A stretch of DNA of 64,000 nt from Catenulispora sp. GP43. GTDB taxonomy: Bacteria; Actinomycetota; Actinomycetes; Streptomycetales; Catenulisporaceae. The notes under the pieces are model-generated. The model did no database searches. It was given only the letters and a program-made list of their open reading frames with translations, and was not told the origin of the DNA. Where the stretch lies: assembly GCF_041260665.1 (NCBI RefSeq), contig NZ_JBGCCT010000008.1, positions 62,001 to 126,000 on the forward strand. Reading direction: 5' to 3'. A program made the translations under genes and the position numbers. Of the stretch, positions 6,860 through 15,587 are shown piece after piece. The stretch's first letter is position 1. Every line of letters starts with the position of its first letter.

Positions 6860-9625
6860 TCACGGCGCCCAAGCCACTGTCGGGATAAAGCTGCTGTCAT
6901 CAGCCCACGACGTCGTGGCGTCCCAAGAATCAGGACCGCCATTGCTCGCGATGTACACCTGCCCGTTGTAGTGCCGCAGGAACAGCGACGGGTTCGCCAC
7001 CGAGTACAGCGACACCCCCTGATCGTTGTGCCCGGGGGTCGGGCAGAACGTGGCGTCCGAGGCGAACTGTGAGCTGCCGTCGTTCTGCTGCTGGTACACC
7101 GCGCCGCTGTTCTGGCGCAGGTAGCCGTTGGGGAAGTCCTTCGACTCGAAGGACAGGCACGAGCTGTTGCTCAGGCCCTGGTGGACGATCCAGGTGGCGT
7201 CCTGCTTGTCCAGGGTCGGGTTGCCTCCGTTGATCGCGGAGATCTTCGCCACTCCGTTCTGGTGGCGGATGTAGTCCGAGGTGCAGCACGGGGTCGTGGC
7301 GCGGAAGGAGACCTCCGTGCCGGGGGTGAGTGCCGACGTGCTCTGGTAGGTGAACACCTGGTTCGCCGCTCCGACGCAGGCCTCGATGTCCAGGACCGTG
7401 CCGTTCGTCGTGTTGGCACCGGGGTCGGTCAGGCACAGGCCGGACTGCGGGTTCAGCAGCGTCCCGTCAGCCTGCTGGACCCACTGCTGGCCGCCGATGC
7501 CGTTGCAGTTCCACAGTTCCACCTTGGCGCCGACGGCTGTGGAGTCGCCGTCGATGTCCAGGCAGCGGGTCAGCGTCTCCAGCGTGTTCGACGCGGTGTG
7601 GACCCAGTGCTGGTCCACCGCCGTCGGGATGCAGTCCCACATCTGGACCGCGAAGCCGAAGCCGCCGTAGGGGTCGTTGCCCGCGACGTCCATGCACTTG
7701 CCGCCGGGTGCGTTGACGGCCGCGCCGCCGGCGACGGCGAACTTCTGCGTGGCGGCGCCGGTGCAGGCCTCGATGTCCAGCACGGTGCCGTTCGTCGAGT
7801 TGCCACCGGGGTCGGTCAGGCACAGGCCGGACTGCGGGTTCAGCAGCGACCCGTCGGCCTGCTGCACCCACTTCTGGCCGCCGACCTGGTTGCAGTCCCA
7901 CAGCTCGACCTGCGTGCCGGGGGTGGTGACGTTGCCCTTGATGTCCAGGCACAGGCCGAGCGTGGTGATCGACCCGTCAGAGTTCTTCCACCAGGCCTGG
8001 CCGTTCGCCTCGCGGGCACAGCCGGTGATGACGACGTTCGAGCCGTCCGCGCCGGAGGTCCCGTTTGAGTTGTCGACGCACTTGCCGGCCGGGGCGTTGA
8101 TCGGCGTGCTCTCGAACACCGGTCCCGGGGAGATGAGGAAGCGCTGGCCGGCGCTGCCGGCGCAGGCCTCGATGTCGAGCACGACGCCGTTGGCGGTGCT
8201 GCCGCCCGGGCTGGTGAGACAGAGTCCTGATTGCGGGTTCAGCAGGGTGCCGTTCGATTGCGGGACCCACTGTTGTCCGCCGACGCCGTTGCAGTCCCAC
8301 AGTTCGACCTGGGTTCCGGACGCCGTGCCGTTGCCCTTGATGTCCAGGCAGCGGCCCAGGGTCTTCAGGTCGTACTGGTATTCGGGAGTGCCGCCTGTGA
8401 TGTAGACCAGCGGTGTGTTGCGCATGTACTCCCAGTGCTGGTCGACCGCGTCGTGCTTGCAGTCCCACAGGTCGACGTTGGTGCCGTCGCCGCCGTTGTC
8501 ATCGCCGTAGACGTCCAGGCACTTGCCGCCGGGGCCGGTGACCCCGACGCCGGGGCCGCCGCCGGAGGTGCCGGTGTAGGACGCCGAGGAGATGTTGGTC
8601 TGCAGCGAGGCGACGGTCGCGTTCGAGGCGTAGCCCGAGGTGATCGCGCCCTCGAAGAAGGCGCCCGGCGCGGCGTTGCTGTTGTCGCCGCCGGTGCCCA
8701 GGGCGATGCCGCCCTCCTTCTTCATCGGCGAGTACCCCGATGGCAGGCCGCCGCTGTACAGCGATGGCACCGTTGGCTGCGTCGCATCACCTCCGTCCAA
8801 GGCGAAGTTCGACGTCCCGTCGTTGCGTAGGACGGCGGTGACGAAAGGACTGTGCAGCGTCGTGTTGGAGGGGTTGCTGGACCCGTTGCCCATGAACACG
8901 CCGTTCTCCAGGTCGGCCTGGATCCACGGCCCCGGCCCCGAACACGGCGAGGCGCTGCAGTAGGACGAGATGATCAGCGCGTCCATGTGCGCCGCGCCGG
9001 TGTCCTTCGAGGCGTTCTCGACGTTGCCGAAGTCCGAGCAGCAGCCGTTGGTGGCGTTGGTGCCGCTGGCGACCTCGTAGACCGACTCCGGCTGGCTGCC
9101 GGTGGCGACGCCCGTCCCCACCGAGCGCCGGTAGCCGGTGCGGGGGAACGTGGCGATGCCGTAGGCCTTGTGGCCGCCGACGGTGACCGGCAGCGCGTCG
9201 GCGCGTGCTCCGACGTCGCTGGACCCGGCGTCGCCGACCGGGGCGACGGTCAGGTCGTTGTGGTTCGGCGACTGGTCGTAGATCTTCGTGATGGTGCAGA
9301 CCGTGCCGGCGCAGAACGCGTCCTGCGCGGCGGCGTCGGCATAGTCGCCGGCCGCCAGCAGGCCGATGTCGGACGCCGCGCCGTCGGAGGCGCGCGTCAC
9401 CTGGTAGAGCGGGCCGTTGTAGGTCGCGTACATCGCACGGACCGAGCTGTACGCGGCGACGCACGGGGTGCCGCCGTTGCCGAAGGTGTCGCAGGGCAGG
9501 GTCGAGGAGCCGGCGGCCGCGGCCCTCGACGGGGGACTGAGGACCAGCATGGCGGCCACTGCGAGCAGCGCGCCCAGTACGGAGAGCAATCGGCGTGGAG
9601 CAGCCGAGATGGAGCGATTGAACAT
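6860..9625 (-). CDS. Secreted GH54 alpha-L-arabinofuranosidase with three ricin-type modules and CBM42
   Basis: A 921-residue exported enzyme that removes terminal arabinofuranose from arabinan and arabinoxylan. Residues 1-38 are a signal peptide. Residues 40-350 form the AbfB-type GH54 domain: GCCSDFGNVE places the nucleophile at Glu203, and GGIALGTGGDNSN holds the likely general acid Asp near residue 305. Three consecutive ricin B-type (CBM13) modules follow (about 357-500, 505-640 and 640-765), each with repeated QxW or LWDC motifs. A C-terminal AbfB/CBM42 arabinose-binding domain (about 770-921, with YIRHQNG and FLRHYNG) ends the protein. It lies 52 bases after the GH51 gene on the same strand and is the last gene of the arabinose operon. 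The start has only a weak GGAA element upstream. Confidence 0.92.
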   Translation of the reverse strand: MFNRSISAAPRRLLSVLGALLAVAAMLVLSPPSRAAAAGSSTLPCDTFGNGGTPCVAAYSSVRAMYATYNGPLYQVTRASDGAASDIGLLAAGDYADAAAQDAFCAGTVCTITKIYDQSPNHNDLTVAPVGDAGSSDVGARADALPVTVGGHKAYGIATFPRTGYRRSVGTGVATGSQPESVYEVASGTNATNGCCSDFGNVENASKDTGAAHMDALIISSYCSASPCSGPGPWIQADLENGVFMGNGSSNPSNTTLHSPFVTAVLRNDGTSNFALDGGDATQPTVPSLYSGGLPSGYSPMKKEGGIALGTGGDNSNAAPGAFFEGAITSGYASNATVASLQTNISSASYTGTSGGGPGVGVTGPGGKCLDVYGDDNGGDGTNVDLWDCKHDAVDQHWEYMRNTPLVYITGGTPEYQYDLKTLGRCLDIKGNGTASGTQVELWDCNGVGGQQWVPQSNGTLLNPQSGLCLTSPGGSTANGVVLDIEACAGSAGQRFLISPGPVFESTPINAPAGKCVDNSNGTSGADGSNVVITGCAREANGQAWWKNSDGSITTLGLCLDIKGNVTTPGTQVELWDCNQVGGQKWVQQADGSLLNPQSGLCLTDPGGNSTNGTVLDIEACTGAATQKFAVAGGAAVNAPGGKCMDVAGNDPYGGFGFAVQMWDCIPTAVDQHWVHTASNTLETLTRCLDIDGDSTAVGAKVELWNCNGIGGQQWVQQADGTLLNPQSGLCLTDPGANTTNGTVLDIEACVGAANQVFTYQSTSALTPGTEVSFRATTPCCTSDYIRHQNGVAKISAINGGNPTLDKQDATWIVHQGLSNSSCLSFESKDFPNGYLRQNSGAVYQQQNDGSSQFASDATFCPTPGHNDQGVSLYSVANPSLFLRHYNGQVYIASNGGPDSWDATTSWADDSSFIPTVAWAP

Positions 9626-9677
9626 CTGGTTCCAATCACTTGCTCGATGGTGTGTTGGCAGGAGCGCCGAGCGGCGC

Positions 9678-11192
9678 TTACCGGCTTGAGGGAACGAGCC
9701 GGATCATGTTCCAGGACACGGGCGGCAGCGGTGCCGTGAGTCGGCGCCCTTCGGTGCTCGTGCCCTCGACGCCGGTCGGCGCGATCGCCCTCGGCGTCTC
9801 GATCGAGTTGACGGCATTGAGATCTTGTTCGCCGCCGAGGTGCAGGTGTTCGGCCACCACCAGGTCACCGAATGCCCGCAGGTCGATCTCCAGGCGGGCC
9901 GGTTCCTCGGTGTGCCGGTTCACCGCGAACACCGTGACCTGCCCGCTTTCGCGGTCGTGCGTGGCCACCACGTCGACCAGCGGCACGTCGCCGTGCTCGG
10001 CCGTGTCGTACTGGTCGGTTGCCGTAGGAACCCGTAGCACGTCGCCGGCCGCGTGGCGGGCGGTGAGCGCGAAGGGGTGGAAGATGGTCTGCGCCCAGGC
10101 CGGGCGGTCCGGCTCGGCGCGGATCGGGCCGATCACGTTCACCAGCTGGGCCAGGCACGCGATGGTGACCCGGTCGGCGTGGCGCAGCAGGGACATCAGC
10201 AGGCTGCCGAAGACGACCGCGTCCTGCACGGTGTAGGTGTCCTCGATCAGCCGCGGCGCCTGCTCCCAGTCCAGGTTGGTGTGGCCGGCGAAACGGCTCT
10301 CCTGCCACAGGTTCCACTCGTCGAAGGACAGGTTCAGCTTCTTGCGGGACTTCTTCTTGGCCGAGACGTGGTCCGCGGTGGCCACCACGCCGTCGATGAA
10401 GCGGTCCATCCCGACCGCGGCGCCCAGGAAGCTGGCGCTGTCCTGGCCGTGCTGCTCGTAGTAGGCGTGCAGGGAGATGTAGTCCACGTAGTCGAAGGTG
10501 TGCTCCAGGACCGTGGACTCCCAGGAGCCGAAGGTCGGCATCTGCGCGTTGGAGCTGCCGCAGGCCACCAGCTCGATGCTCGGGTCCACCTGGCGCATCG
10601 CCTTGGCGGTCTCGGCGGCCAGCCGGCCGTACTCCTCGGCGGTCTTGTGGCCGGTCTGCCAGGGGCCGTCCATCTCGTTGCCCAGGCACCACAGCCTGAT
10701 GTCGTGCGGCTGCTCGACGCCGTGCTTGCGGCGCAGGTCGGAGAAGTGGGTGCCGCCCGGGTGGTTGGCGTACTCCAGCAGGTCGCAGGCCTCCTGGAGG
10801 CCGCGGGTACCCAGGTTCACCGCCATCATCGGCTCGACGTTCGCCAGCTTGGTCCAGGCCATGAACTCGTTCAGGCCGAACTCGTTGGTCTCGATGGAGC
10901 GCCAGGCCTGGTCCAGGCGCCGGGGCCGCTCGGAGACCGGGCCGACGCCGTCCTCCCAGCGGTATCCGGACACGAAGTTCCCGCCGGGGTAGCGGATGAC
11001 GCTGATCCCGAGCTCGCGGGTCAGCTCCAGGACGTCGCGGCGGTTGCCGTCGGCGTCGGACTCGGCGTGTCCGGGCTCGTAGATGCCGCCGTAGACGCAG
11101 CGGCCCATGTGTTCCACAAAGGAGCCGAACAGGCGGCGGTCGACCGGCGCGATCCGGAAAGCCGGGTCGAGGGTGGCTTGTGCAGTGAGCAA
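9678..11192 (-). CDS. Intracellular GH51 alpha-L-arabinofuranosidase
   Basis: A 504-residue GH51 enzyme without signal peptide that should hydrolyse arabino-oligosaccharides after uptake. CLGNEMDGPW holds acid/base Glu173 and SFDEWNLW holds nucleophile Glu292. RYPGGNFVSGYRWEDGVGP is the family's N-terminal signature. The C-terminal beta-sandwich runs from about residue 390. The start codon is TTG at 11192, preceded by AAGGA seven bases upstream and 13 bases after the permease stop, so it is co-transcribed with the transporter. Its placement with an ABC importer and an extracellular GH54 makes the operon a full cut-import-cut pathway for arabinose side chains. Confidence 0.93.
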   Translation of the reverse strand: MLTAQATLDPAFRIAPVDRRLFGSFVEHMGRCVYGGIYEPGHAESDADGNRRDVLELTRELGISVIRYPGGNFVSGYRWEDGVGPVSERPRRLDQAWRSIETNEFGLNEFMAWTKLANVEPMMAVNLGTRGLQEACDLLEYANHPGGTHFSDLRRKHGVEQPHDIRLWCLGNEMDGPWQTGHKTAEEYGRLAAETAKAMRQVDPSIELVACGSSNAQMPTFGSWESTVLEHTFDYVDYISLHAYYEQHGQDSASFLGAAVGMDRFIDGVVATADHVSAKKKSRKKLNLSFDEWNLWQESRFAGHTNLDWEQAPRLIEDTYTVQDAVVFGSLLMSLLRHADRVTIACLAQLVNVIGPIRAEPDRPAWAQTIFHPFALTARHAAGDVLRVPTATDQYDTAEHGDVPLVDVVATHDRESGQVTVFAVNRHTEEPARLEIDLRAFGDLVVAEHLHLGGEQDLNAVNSIETPRAIAPTGVEGTSTEGRRLTAPLPPVSWNMIRLVPSSR

Positions 11193-11205
11193 GGGAGGTT
11201 CCTTT

Positions 11206-12099
11206 TTACTTGATACCTGTTGCGGCGATGCCCTCGGTGAAGAACCGCTGGGCGAGCAGGAAGGCGATGGCCAGCGGCGCCAGGGAGATCGCGGCGCCGG
11301 CCATGAGCGCGGCGTGGTCCACGCCGGAGGTGCTGGAGAACAAAGTCAGGGCCGACGGCAGGGTCCGCATGTCGGTGTCGCTGCTGATGACCAGCGGCCA
11401 CAGGAAGTCGTTCCACAGCGCCATGAACTGGATGACGAACAGCGAGGCCAGGGCCGGCCGGGCCAGCGGCAGGATGATCTGCCAGTAGATGCGCAGCGGC
11501 CCGGCTCCGTCCATCTTCGCGGCCTCGTCCAGCTCCCGCGGGATCTTGATGAAGAACTGGCGGAGCATGAAGATGCCCAGCGCGCTCACCGAACGCGGGA
11601 TGATCAGGCCCTGGAAGGTGTTCAGCCAGCCCAGGTGGAACACGGTGAGGAACAGCGGGATCAGCATCACCTGGAAGGGCACCATCAGGGTGAGCAGGAT
11701 GACCCAGAACACGAAGTTCTGCCCGCGGAACCGCAGCCGGGCCAGCGCGTAGGCGCACAGCGAGTCGATGAGCAGTAGCAGCACCGTGGTGCCGCCGGCG
11801 AACACGACGCTGTTCACGGCCAGCCGGAAGAACGGCAGCTGGGTGAACACGGCGTGGAACCCGGAGACCGACCAGTGGTCCGGCCACAGCCGGGACGGAT
11901 CGGCGTACAGGTCCGCCGGGGTGCGGAAGGCCACCCCGAGCATCCACAGGAACGGCACGATCGTGGCCAGCGCCGCGATCGAGAGGACCGCCCAGGCCAG
12001 AACCCTGGCGGAGGATCTGGCCGTGCGCAGCACCGGGACGGCCCAGGCCGGGGTGCCGGCCGGCAGCGACGAGGCCTGCGTGGTGAGCTCAGTCGTCAT
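11206..12099 (-). CDS. Carbohydrate ABC transporter permease, MalG-type
   Basis: A 297-residue inner-membrane permease of the CUT1 sugar importer family with six predicted membrane segments. The cytoplasmic EAA loop appears as ELDEAAKMDGAGPLRIYWQIILPLARPAL, the ATPase docking site. Its ATG overlaps the end of the MalF-type gene by 11 bases, so the two are translationally coupled. As in many actinomycete CUT1 operons no ATPase gene is present; a shared MsiK-type ATPase encoded elsewhere is the usual solution. The substrate is probably arabinofuranosyl oligosaccharide, judged from the GH51 and GH54 genes directly downstream. Confidence 0.92.
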   Translation of the reverse strand: MTTELTTQASSLPAGTPAWAVPVLRTARSSARVLAWAVLSIAALATIVPFLWMLGVAFRTPADLYADPSRLWPDHWSVSGFHAVFTQLPFFRLAVNSVVFAGGTTVLLLLIDSLCAYALARLRFRGQNFVFWVILLTLMVPFQVMLIPLFLTVFHLGWLNTFQGLIIPRSVSALGIFMLRQFFIKIPRELDEAAKMDGAGPLRIYWQIILPLARPALASLFVIQFMALWNDFLWPLVISSDTDMRTLPSALTLFSSTSGVDHAALMAGAAISLAPLAIAFLLAQRFFTEGIAATGIK

Positions 12100-13027
12100 C
12101 GCGGTACCTCAGCATTCGGAGTTGCACGACGGACACGGCGATGATGATCAGGAACAGCACCCAGGCGATCGCACTGGCGTAGCCGAGCCGGAAGTCGACG
12201 AATCCGCGCTGGTAGAGGTACATGACGATGGACTCGGTGTGGAACAGCGGCCCGCCGTCGGTCATCACGTACGTCAGGTCGAACAGCTGCAGCGCGTTGA
12301 CCGTGCCGATCACGACCGTGAACAGGATCGCCGGGCGCAGCGCCGGCAGCGTGACGTGCCGGAACCGGGCGATCGGCCCGGCGCCGTCCAGGGTCGCGGC
12401 CTCCAGGAGCTCCTTGCGGACCCCCTGGACCCCGGCGAGCAGGACGATCATCGAGAACCCGAAGTTCTTCCAGATCCCGACCGCGATCAGCGCCGGCAGT
12501 GCCAGATGCGTGTCCTGCAGCCAGGCCTGCGAGGAGACCCCGATCTTGCCAAGCAAGCCGTCGACCAGGCCGACCTGCGGGTCCAGCAGGAACTTGAAGA
12601 TGATGCCGGTGACGGCCAGCGAGGCGATCGTCGGGAAGAAGAACGCCGAGCGCAGCAGCATCGTGTACCAGGTGGTACGGCGCAGCCACTGGGCCAGTGC
12701 CAGGCCGATCGCCACCTGGCCGATGACGACGAAGACGGCGTACACGAGCGTGACCTTCAGCGCGTTCCAGAACCGCGAGTCGTGGAAGAGCTCGGTGTAG
12801 TTGCCGAAGCCCAGCCACTTGTGGGAGTCCTCGCCGATGGTCCAGTCGTGCAGGCTCATCCAGCCCGACTGGACGATCGGCCAGATGATGAACACCGCGG
12901 CCAGCAGGAACGCGGGCGCCACGAACAGGTACGCGGGGTTGACCCGGGCCAGCCGGCTCCTGCCTCGGCGCTCCGGTCCGGGCGGCCGTGCCGGGGCGTC
13001 GGCCGCTGGTTCAGCGAGATGTGCCAT
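12089..13027 (-). CDS. Carbohydrate ABC transporter permease, MalF-type
   Basis: A 312-residue inner-membrane permease, partner of the following MalG-type protein. The long N-terminal hydrophilic stretch (residues 1-25, Pro/Arg-rich) is followed by YLFVAPAFLLAAVFIIWPI, and the EAA loop reads ELLEAATLDGAGPIARFRHVTLPAL. It starts 52 bases after the binding-protein stop; the gap holds a Shine-Dalgarno-like AAGG and a run of CGTCGTCTC repeats. The two permeases would form the channel of an oligosaccharide importer energised by an ATPase not encoded here. Confidence 0.92.
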   Translation of the reverse strand: MAHLAEPAADAPARPPGPERRGRSRLARVNPAYLFVAPAFLLAAVFIIWPIVQSGWMSLHDWTIGEDSHKWLGFGNYTELFHDSRFWNALKVTLVYAVFVVIGQVAIGLALAQWLRRTTWYTMLLRSAFFFPTIASLAVTGIIFKFLLDPQVGLVDGLLGKIGVSSQAWLQDTHLALPALIAVGIWKNFGFSMIVLLAGVQGVRKELLEAATLDGAGPIARFRHVTLPALRPAILFTVVIGTVNALQLFDLTYVMTDGGPLFHTESIVMYLYQRGFVDFRLGYASAIAWVLFLIIIAVSVVQLRMLRYRDDD

Positions 13028-13079
13028 CGATTGCCTTCTTCGTCGTCTCCGTCGTCTCCGTCGTCGCCTCGCGGCGCCG

Positions 13080-14348
13080 TCAGCTCTTGCAGCCGGTGAG
13101 CTGGTTGATGGACTTGGCCGCGGCGTCCGCCGACTTCTGGGCGTCCGCGCCCCGGGTCAGCTGGCCGATCATCGGGGTGTAGACGTCGCTGTCGATCTGC
13201 GAGGACGTCGGGAGCCCGGCCAGGTACAGCCGCGCGTTGGGCAGCCCCTGCGCGAACACCGCGACGTTGGGGTCGTCGACGGTGACGTCGCTGCGCGCCG
13301 GCGGGTACCCGGATCCCTTGGAGAACGAGGCCTGGGCGGTCTTGCCGGTCCACCAGCTCAGGAACTCCAAAGCCTGTTCCTTGTGCTTGGTGTTCTTGGC
13401 GATCATCATCGGCACCGTCGAGGCCAGGGTGACCGGGCCCGCCGAGCCCACCGGGACCGGCGCGATGCCCAGGTCGATGCCGGCCTTGCGGAAGCCGTCG
13501 GCGGCCCAGGGGCCGTTGAGCTCCATCGCCGCCTTCTTCGCCGAGAACAGCGTGTCGGCGTCGGCACCGGTCTGGCCGACCGGGCTGACGTGGTCGTTCT
13601 GGACCAGGCCGGCCCAGGTCCGCAGGGCCTGGACGCTGGCCGCGGAGTTGATCGTGGCGCAGCCGTCGGGGCCGACGATGTCGCCGCCGTTCATCCACTG
13701 CAGGATCGGCCACATCTCGATGGTCTGGTGGTCGGCCAGGGAGATGCCGTACTGGCTCGGGCCGGCCCCGCCGAGCGTCAGCTTCTTGACGTCCGCGACG
13801 AACTCGTCGGAGGTCTTCGGCGGGTCGGTGATGCCGGCCGCGGTGAACATCGTCTTGTTGTAGTAGAGCGCGACGGTGGCCAGGTTCGCCGGGACCGCGT
13901 ACAGGTGCCCGTTGACCGTGAACGCCTTGGTCACCGCGGACGGGAACGCCGCGGAGTCGATCTGGCTGTCGCCGGTGCCGACCGAGGAGTCCAGCGGCAG
14001 CACCGAGTTCGTCTTGATGTAGTTGAAGATCACGCCCGGGTCGAAGTTCGGCGTGGCCAGGTCCGGACCCTGCCCGGTCGCCCACTCCGCGGGGAGCTTC
14101 TGTCCTATGGCGTCCCACGGCTGGATGTCCATGGTGACCTTGATGTTCGGGTGCGAGGCGTTGAACTGCGAGACCAGAGCTTGGTAGGAGGGTCCGTCCG
14201 GGCCGGTGAAGCCGGTCAGCACGGACAGCTTCACCACGCCGCCGCCGCCGGACCCGGAGCCGGCCGAGGAGGAGCTGCTGCAACCCGCGGCGGCGAGCAA
14301 GCCGGCGGCGGCCACGGCCGCTGCGGCGATTTTCGCGTGCGTCTTCAT
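13080..14348 (-). CDS. Sugar-binding lipoprotein of an ABC importer
   Basis: A 422-residue extracellular solute-binding protein, family 1 (UgpB/MalE type). The N-terminus has a lipoprotein signal with lipobox LAAAGC and acylated Cys23, then a Ser-rich linker. A GAGG ribosome binding site lies just before the ATG. It is the first gene of the minus-strand operon SBP-MalF-MalG-GH51-GH54 and is expressed from the region facing the LacI gene, which contains two LacI-type operators. The likely ligand is an arabino- or arabinoxylo-oligosaccharide by context. Confidence 0.92.
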   Translation of the reverse strand: MKTHAKIAAAAVAAAGLLAAAGCSSSSSAGSGSGGGGVVKLSVLTGFTGPDGPSYQALVSQFNASHPNIKVTMDIQPWDAIGQKLPAEWATGQGPDLATPNFDPGVIFNYIKTNSVLPLDSSVGTGDSQIDSAAFPSAVTKAFTVNGHLYAVPANLATVALYYNKTMFTAAGITDPPKTSDEFVADVKKLTLGGAGPSQYGISLADHQTIEMWPILQWMNGGDIVGPDGCATINSAASVQALRTWAGLVQNDHVSPVGQTGADADTLFSAKKAAMELNGPWAADGFRKAGIDLGIAPVPVGSAGPVTLASTVPMMIAKNTKHKEQALEFLSWWTGKTAQASFSKGSGYPPARSDVTVDDPNVAVFAQGLPNARLYLAGLPTSSQIDSDVYTPMIGQLTRGADAQKSADAAAKSINQLTGCKS

Positions 14349-14477
14349 GGGTCCTCGATGTCTGTGAGGGATGTCTCGTTCTTGACTTGATCTTGTCTAT
14401 GACGTGTCCGCGAGGTACCGGAACGCCCCCGGCGTGTGACTCCGGTCACGCGGCTGAAATCGGGGTGGGGTCTGTTC

Positions 14478-14501
14478 TACATCGTTGTCTACAACGTTGT
14501 A
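14478..14501. promoter_or_regulatory. Two abutting LacI-type operators in the arabinose operon promoter
   Basis: TACAACGTTGTA (14490-14501) is a perfect 12-bp palindrome with the central CG typical of LacI-family sites. The directly preceding 12 bases TACATCGTTGTC (14478-14489) are a second copy with two changes. On the minus strand TTTACA, 18 bases, then TAGAAC could be the operon promoter and would be covered by both sites. On the plus strand TTGTCT, 17 bases, TAGGCT could drive the lacI-type gene. Repression of both directions is therefore plausible. Confidence 0.75.
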
Positions 14502-14551
14502 AAGGCGTAGGCTGAGCCGCACGGAACTCACGGGAAGGGCGGACCCGACAG

Positions 14552-15586
14552 GTGCCCCCAACACTGAAGGACGTGGCCGAACGGGCCGGCGTCTCGATCA
14601 AGACGGTCTCGAACGTGGTGAACGGCTACGCCTTCATCACGCCGGCCACGCGCGAACGGGTGGAGCGCGCGATCGCCGAGACCGGCTACCGCCCCAACCT
14701 CGGCGCACGGAGCCTGCGCAAGGGCCGGACCGGCTTCATCGTGCTGGCCGTCCCCGAGCTGGACAACCCGTACTTCGCCGAGCTCACCGGGCTGGTGATC
14801 ACCGCCGCGCACCGACGGCAGTGGACGGTGCTGGTCGAGCAGACGCAGGGCTCCCGCGAGCGCGAGCAGGCGGTGATCACCTCCATGGGCCCGCAGCGCA
14901 TCGACGCCGCGATCCTGAGCCCGCTGGCGATGGAGCCCGCCGACCTGTTGAGCGCCGACCCCGCGACCCCGCTGGTGCTGCTGGGGGAACGGGACATCCC
15001 GGGCCCGGCCGACCACGTCGCGATCGACAACGTCGCCGCCGCGCGGACCGTCGTCGAGCACCTCATCGGCATCGGCCGCCGCCGCATCGCGGTCATCGGC
15101 GACCAGCCGGGCAAGAACGGCGGCACCTCCGCGCTGCGCACCGCCGGCCACCGCCAGGCCCTGGACGCCGCGGGCCTGCCGTACGACCCGGGCCTGGTCA
15201 TCCCGGTCGAGAACTACCAGCGCGCCGACGGCGCCGCGGCCATGGCGCACCTGCTCGCGCTGCCCGAACCGCCCGATGCCGTCTTCTGCTGCAACGACCT
15301 GCTGGCCATCGGCGCGATGCGGGCCGGTGCCGAGCGTGGCGTCTCGGTGCCGGACCAGGTCGCCATCGCCGGCTTCGACGACATCGCCGAGGGCAGCTAC
15401 AGCCTGCCGTCGCTGACCACCATCGCCCCGGACAAGGCGGCGATCGCCGAGGCCGCCGTGAACCTGGCCGACCGGCGGGTGGACCCGATCCGCGGCGGGC
15501 GCGGCGAGAAGGGCGCCGAGCCGCAGGACGTGCGGGCGCCGTTCGCGTTGAAGGTGCGGGAGAGCACGGCGGGGATCGGGCGCTGA
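14552..15586 (+). CDS. LacI family transcriptional regulator of the arabinose operon
   Basis: A 344-residue repressor. Residues 1-50 hold the helix-turn-helix and hinge (TLKDVAERAGVSIKTVSNVVNG, ARSLRKGRTG), followed by the periplasmic-binding-protein-like effector domain. The start is GTG at 14552 with a GGAAGGG element upstream. It is divergent from the sugar-binding lipoprotein gene across two LacI-type operators, so it most likely represses that operon and itself, with arabinose or an arabino-oligosaccharide as inducer (inference). It converges on the M55 peptidase gene with a one-base gap. Confidence 0.93.
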   Translation: MPPTLKDVAERAGVSIKTVSNVVNGYAFITPATRERVERAIAETGYRPNLGARSLRKGRTGFIVLAVPELDNPYFAELTGLVITAAHRRQWTVLVEQTQGSREREQAVITSMGPQRIDAAILSPLAMEPADLLSADPATPLVLLGERDIPGPADHVAIDNVAAARTVVEHLIGIGRRRIAVIGDQPGKNGGTSALRTAGHRQALDAAGLPYDPGLVIPVENYQRADGAAAMAHLLALPEPPDAVFCCNDLLAIGAMRAGAERGVSVPDQVAIAGFDDIAEGSYSLPSLTTIAPDKAAIAEAAVNLADRRVDPIRGGRGEKGAEPQDVRAPFALKVRESTAGIGR

Positions 15587-15587
15587 C

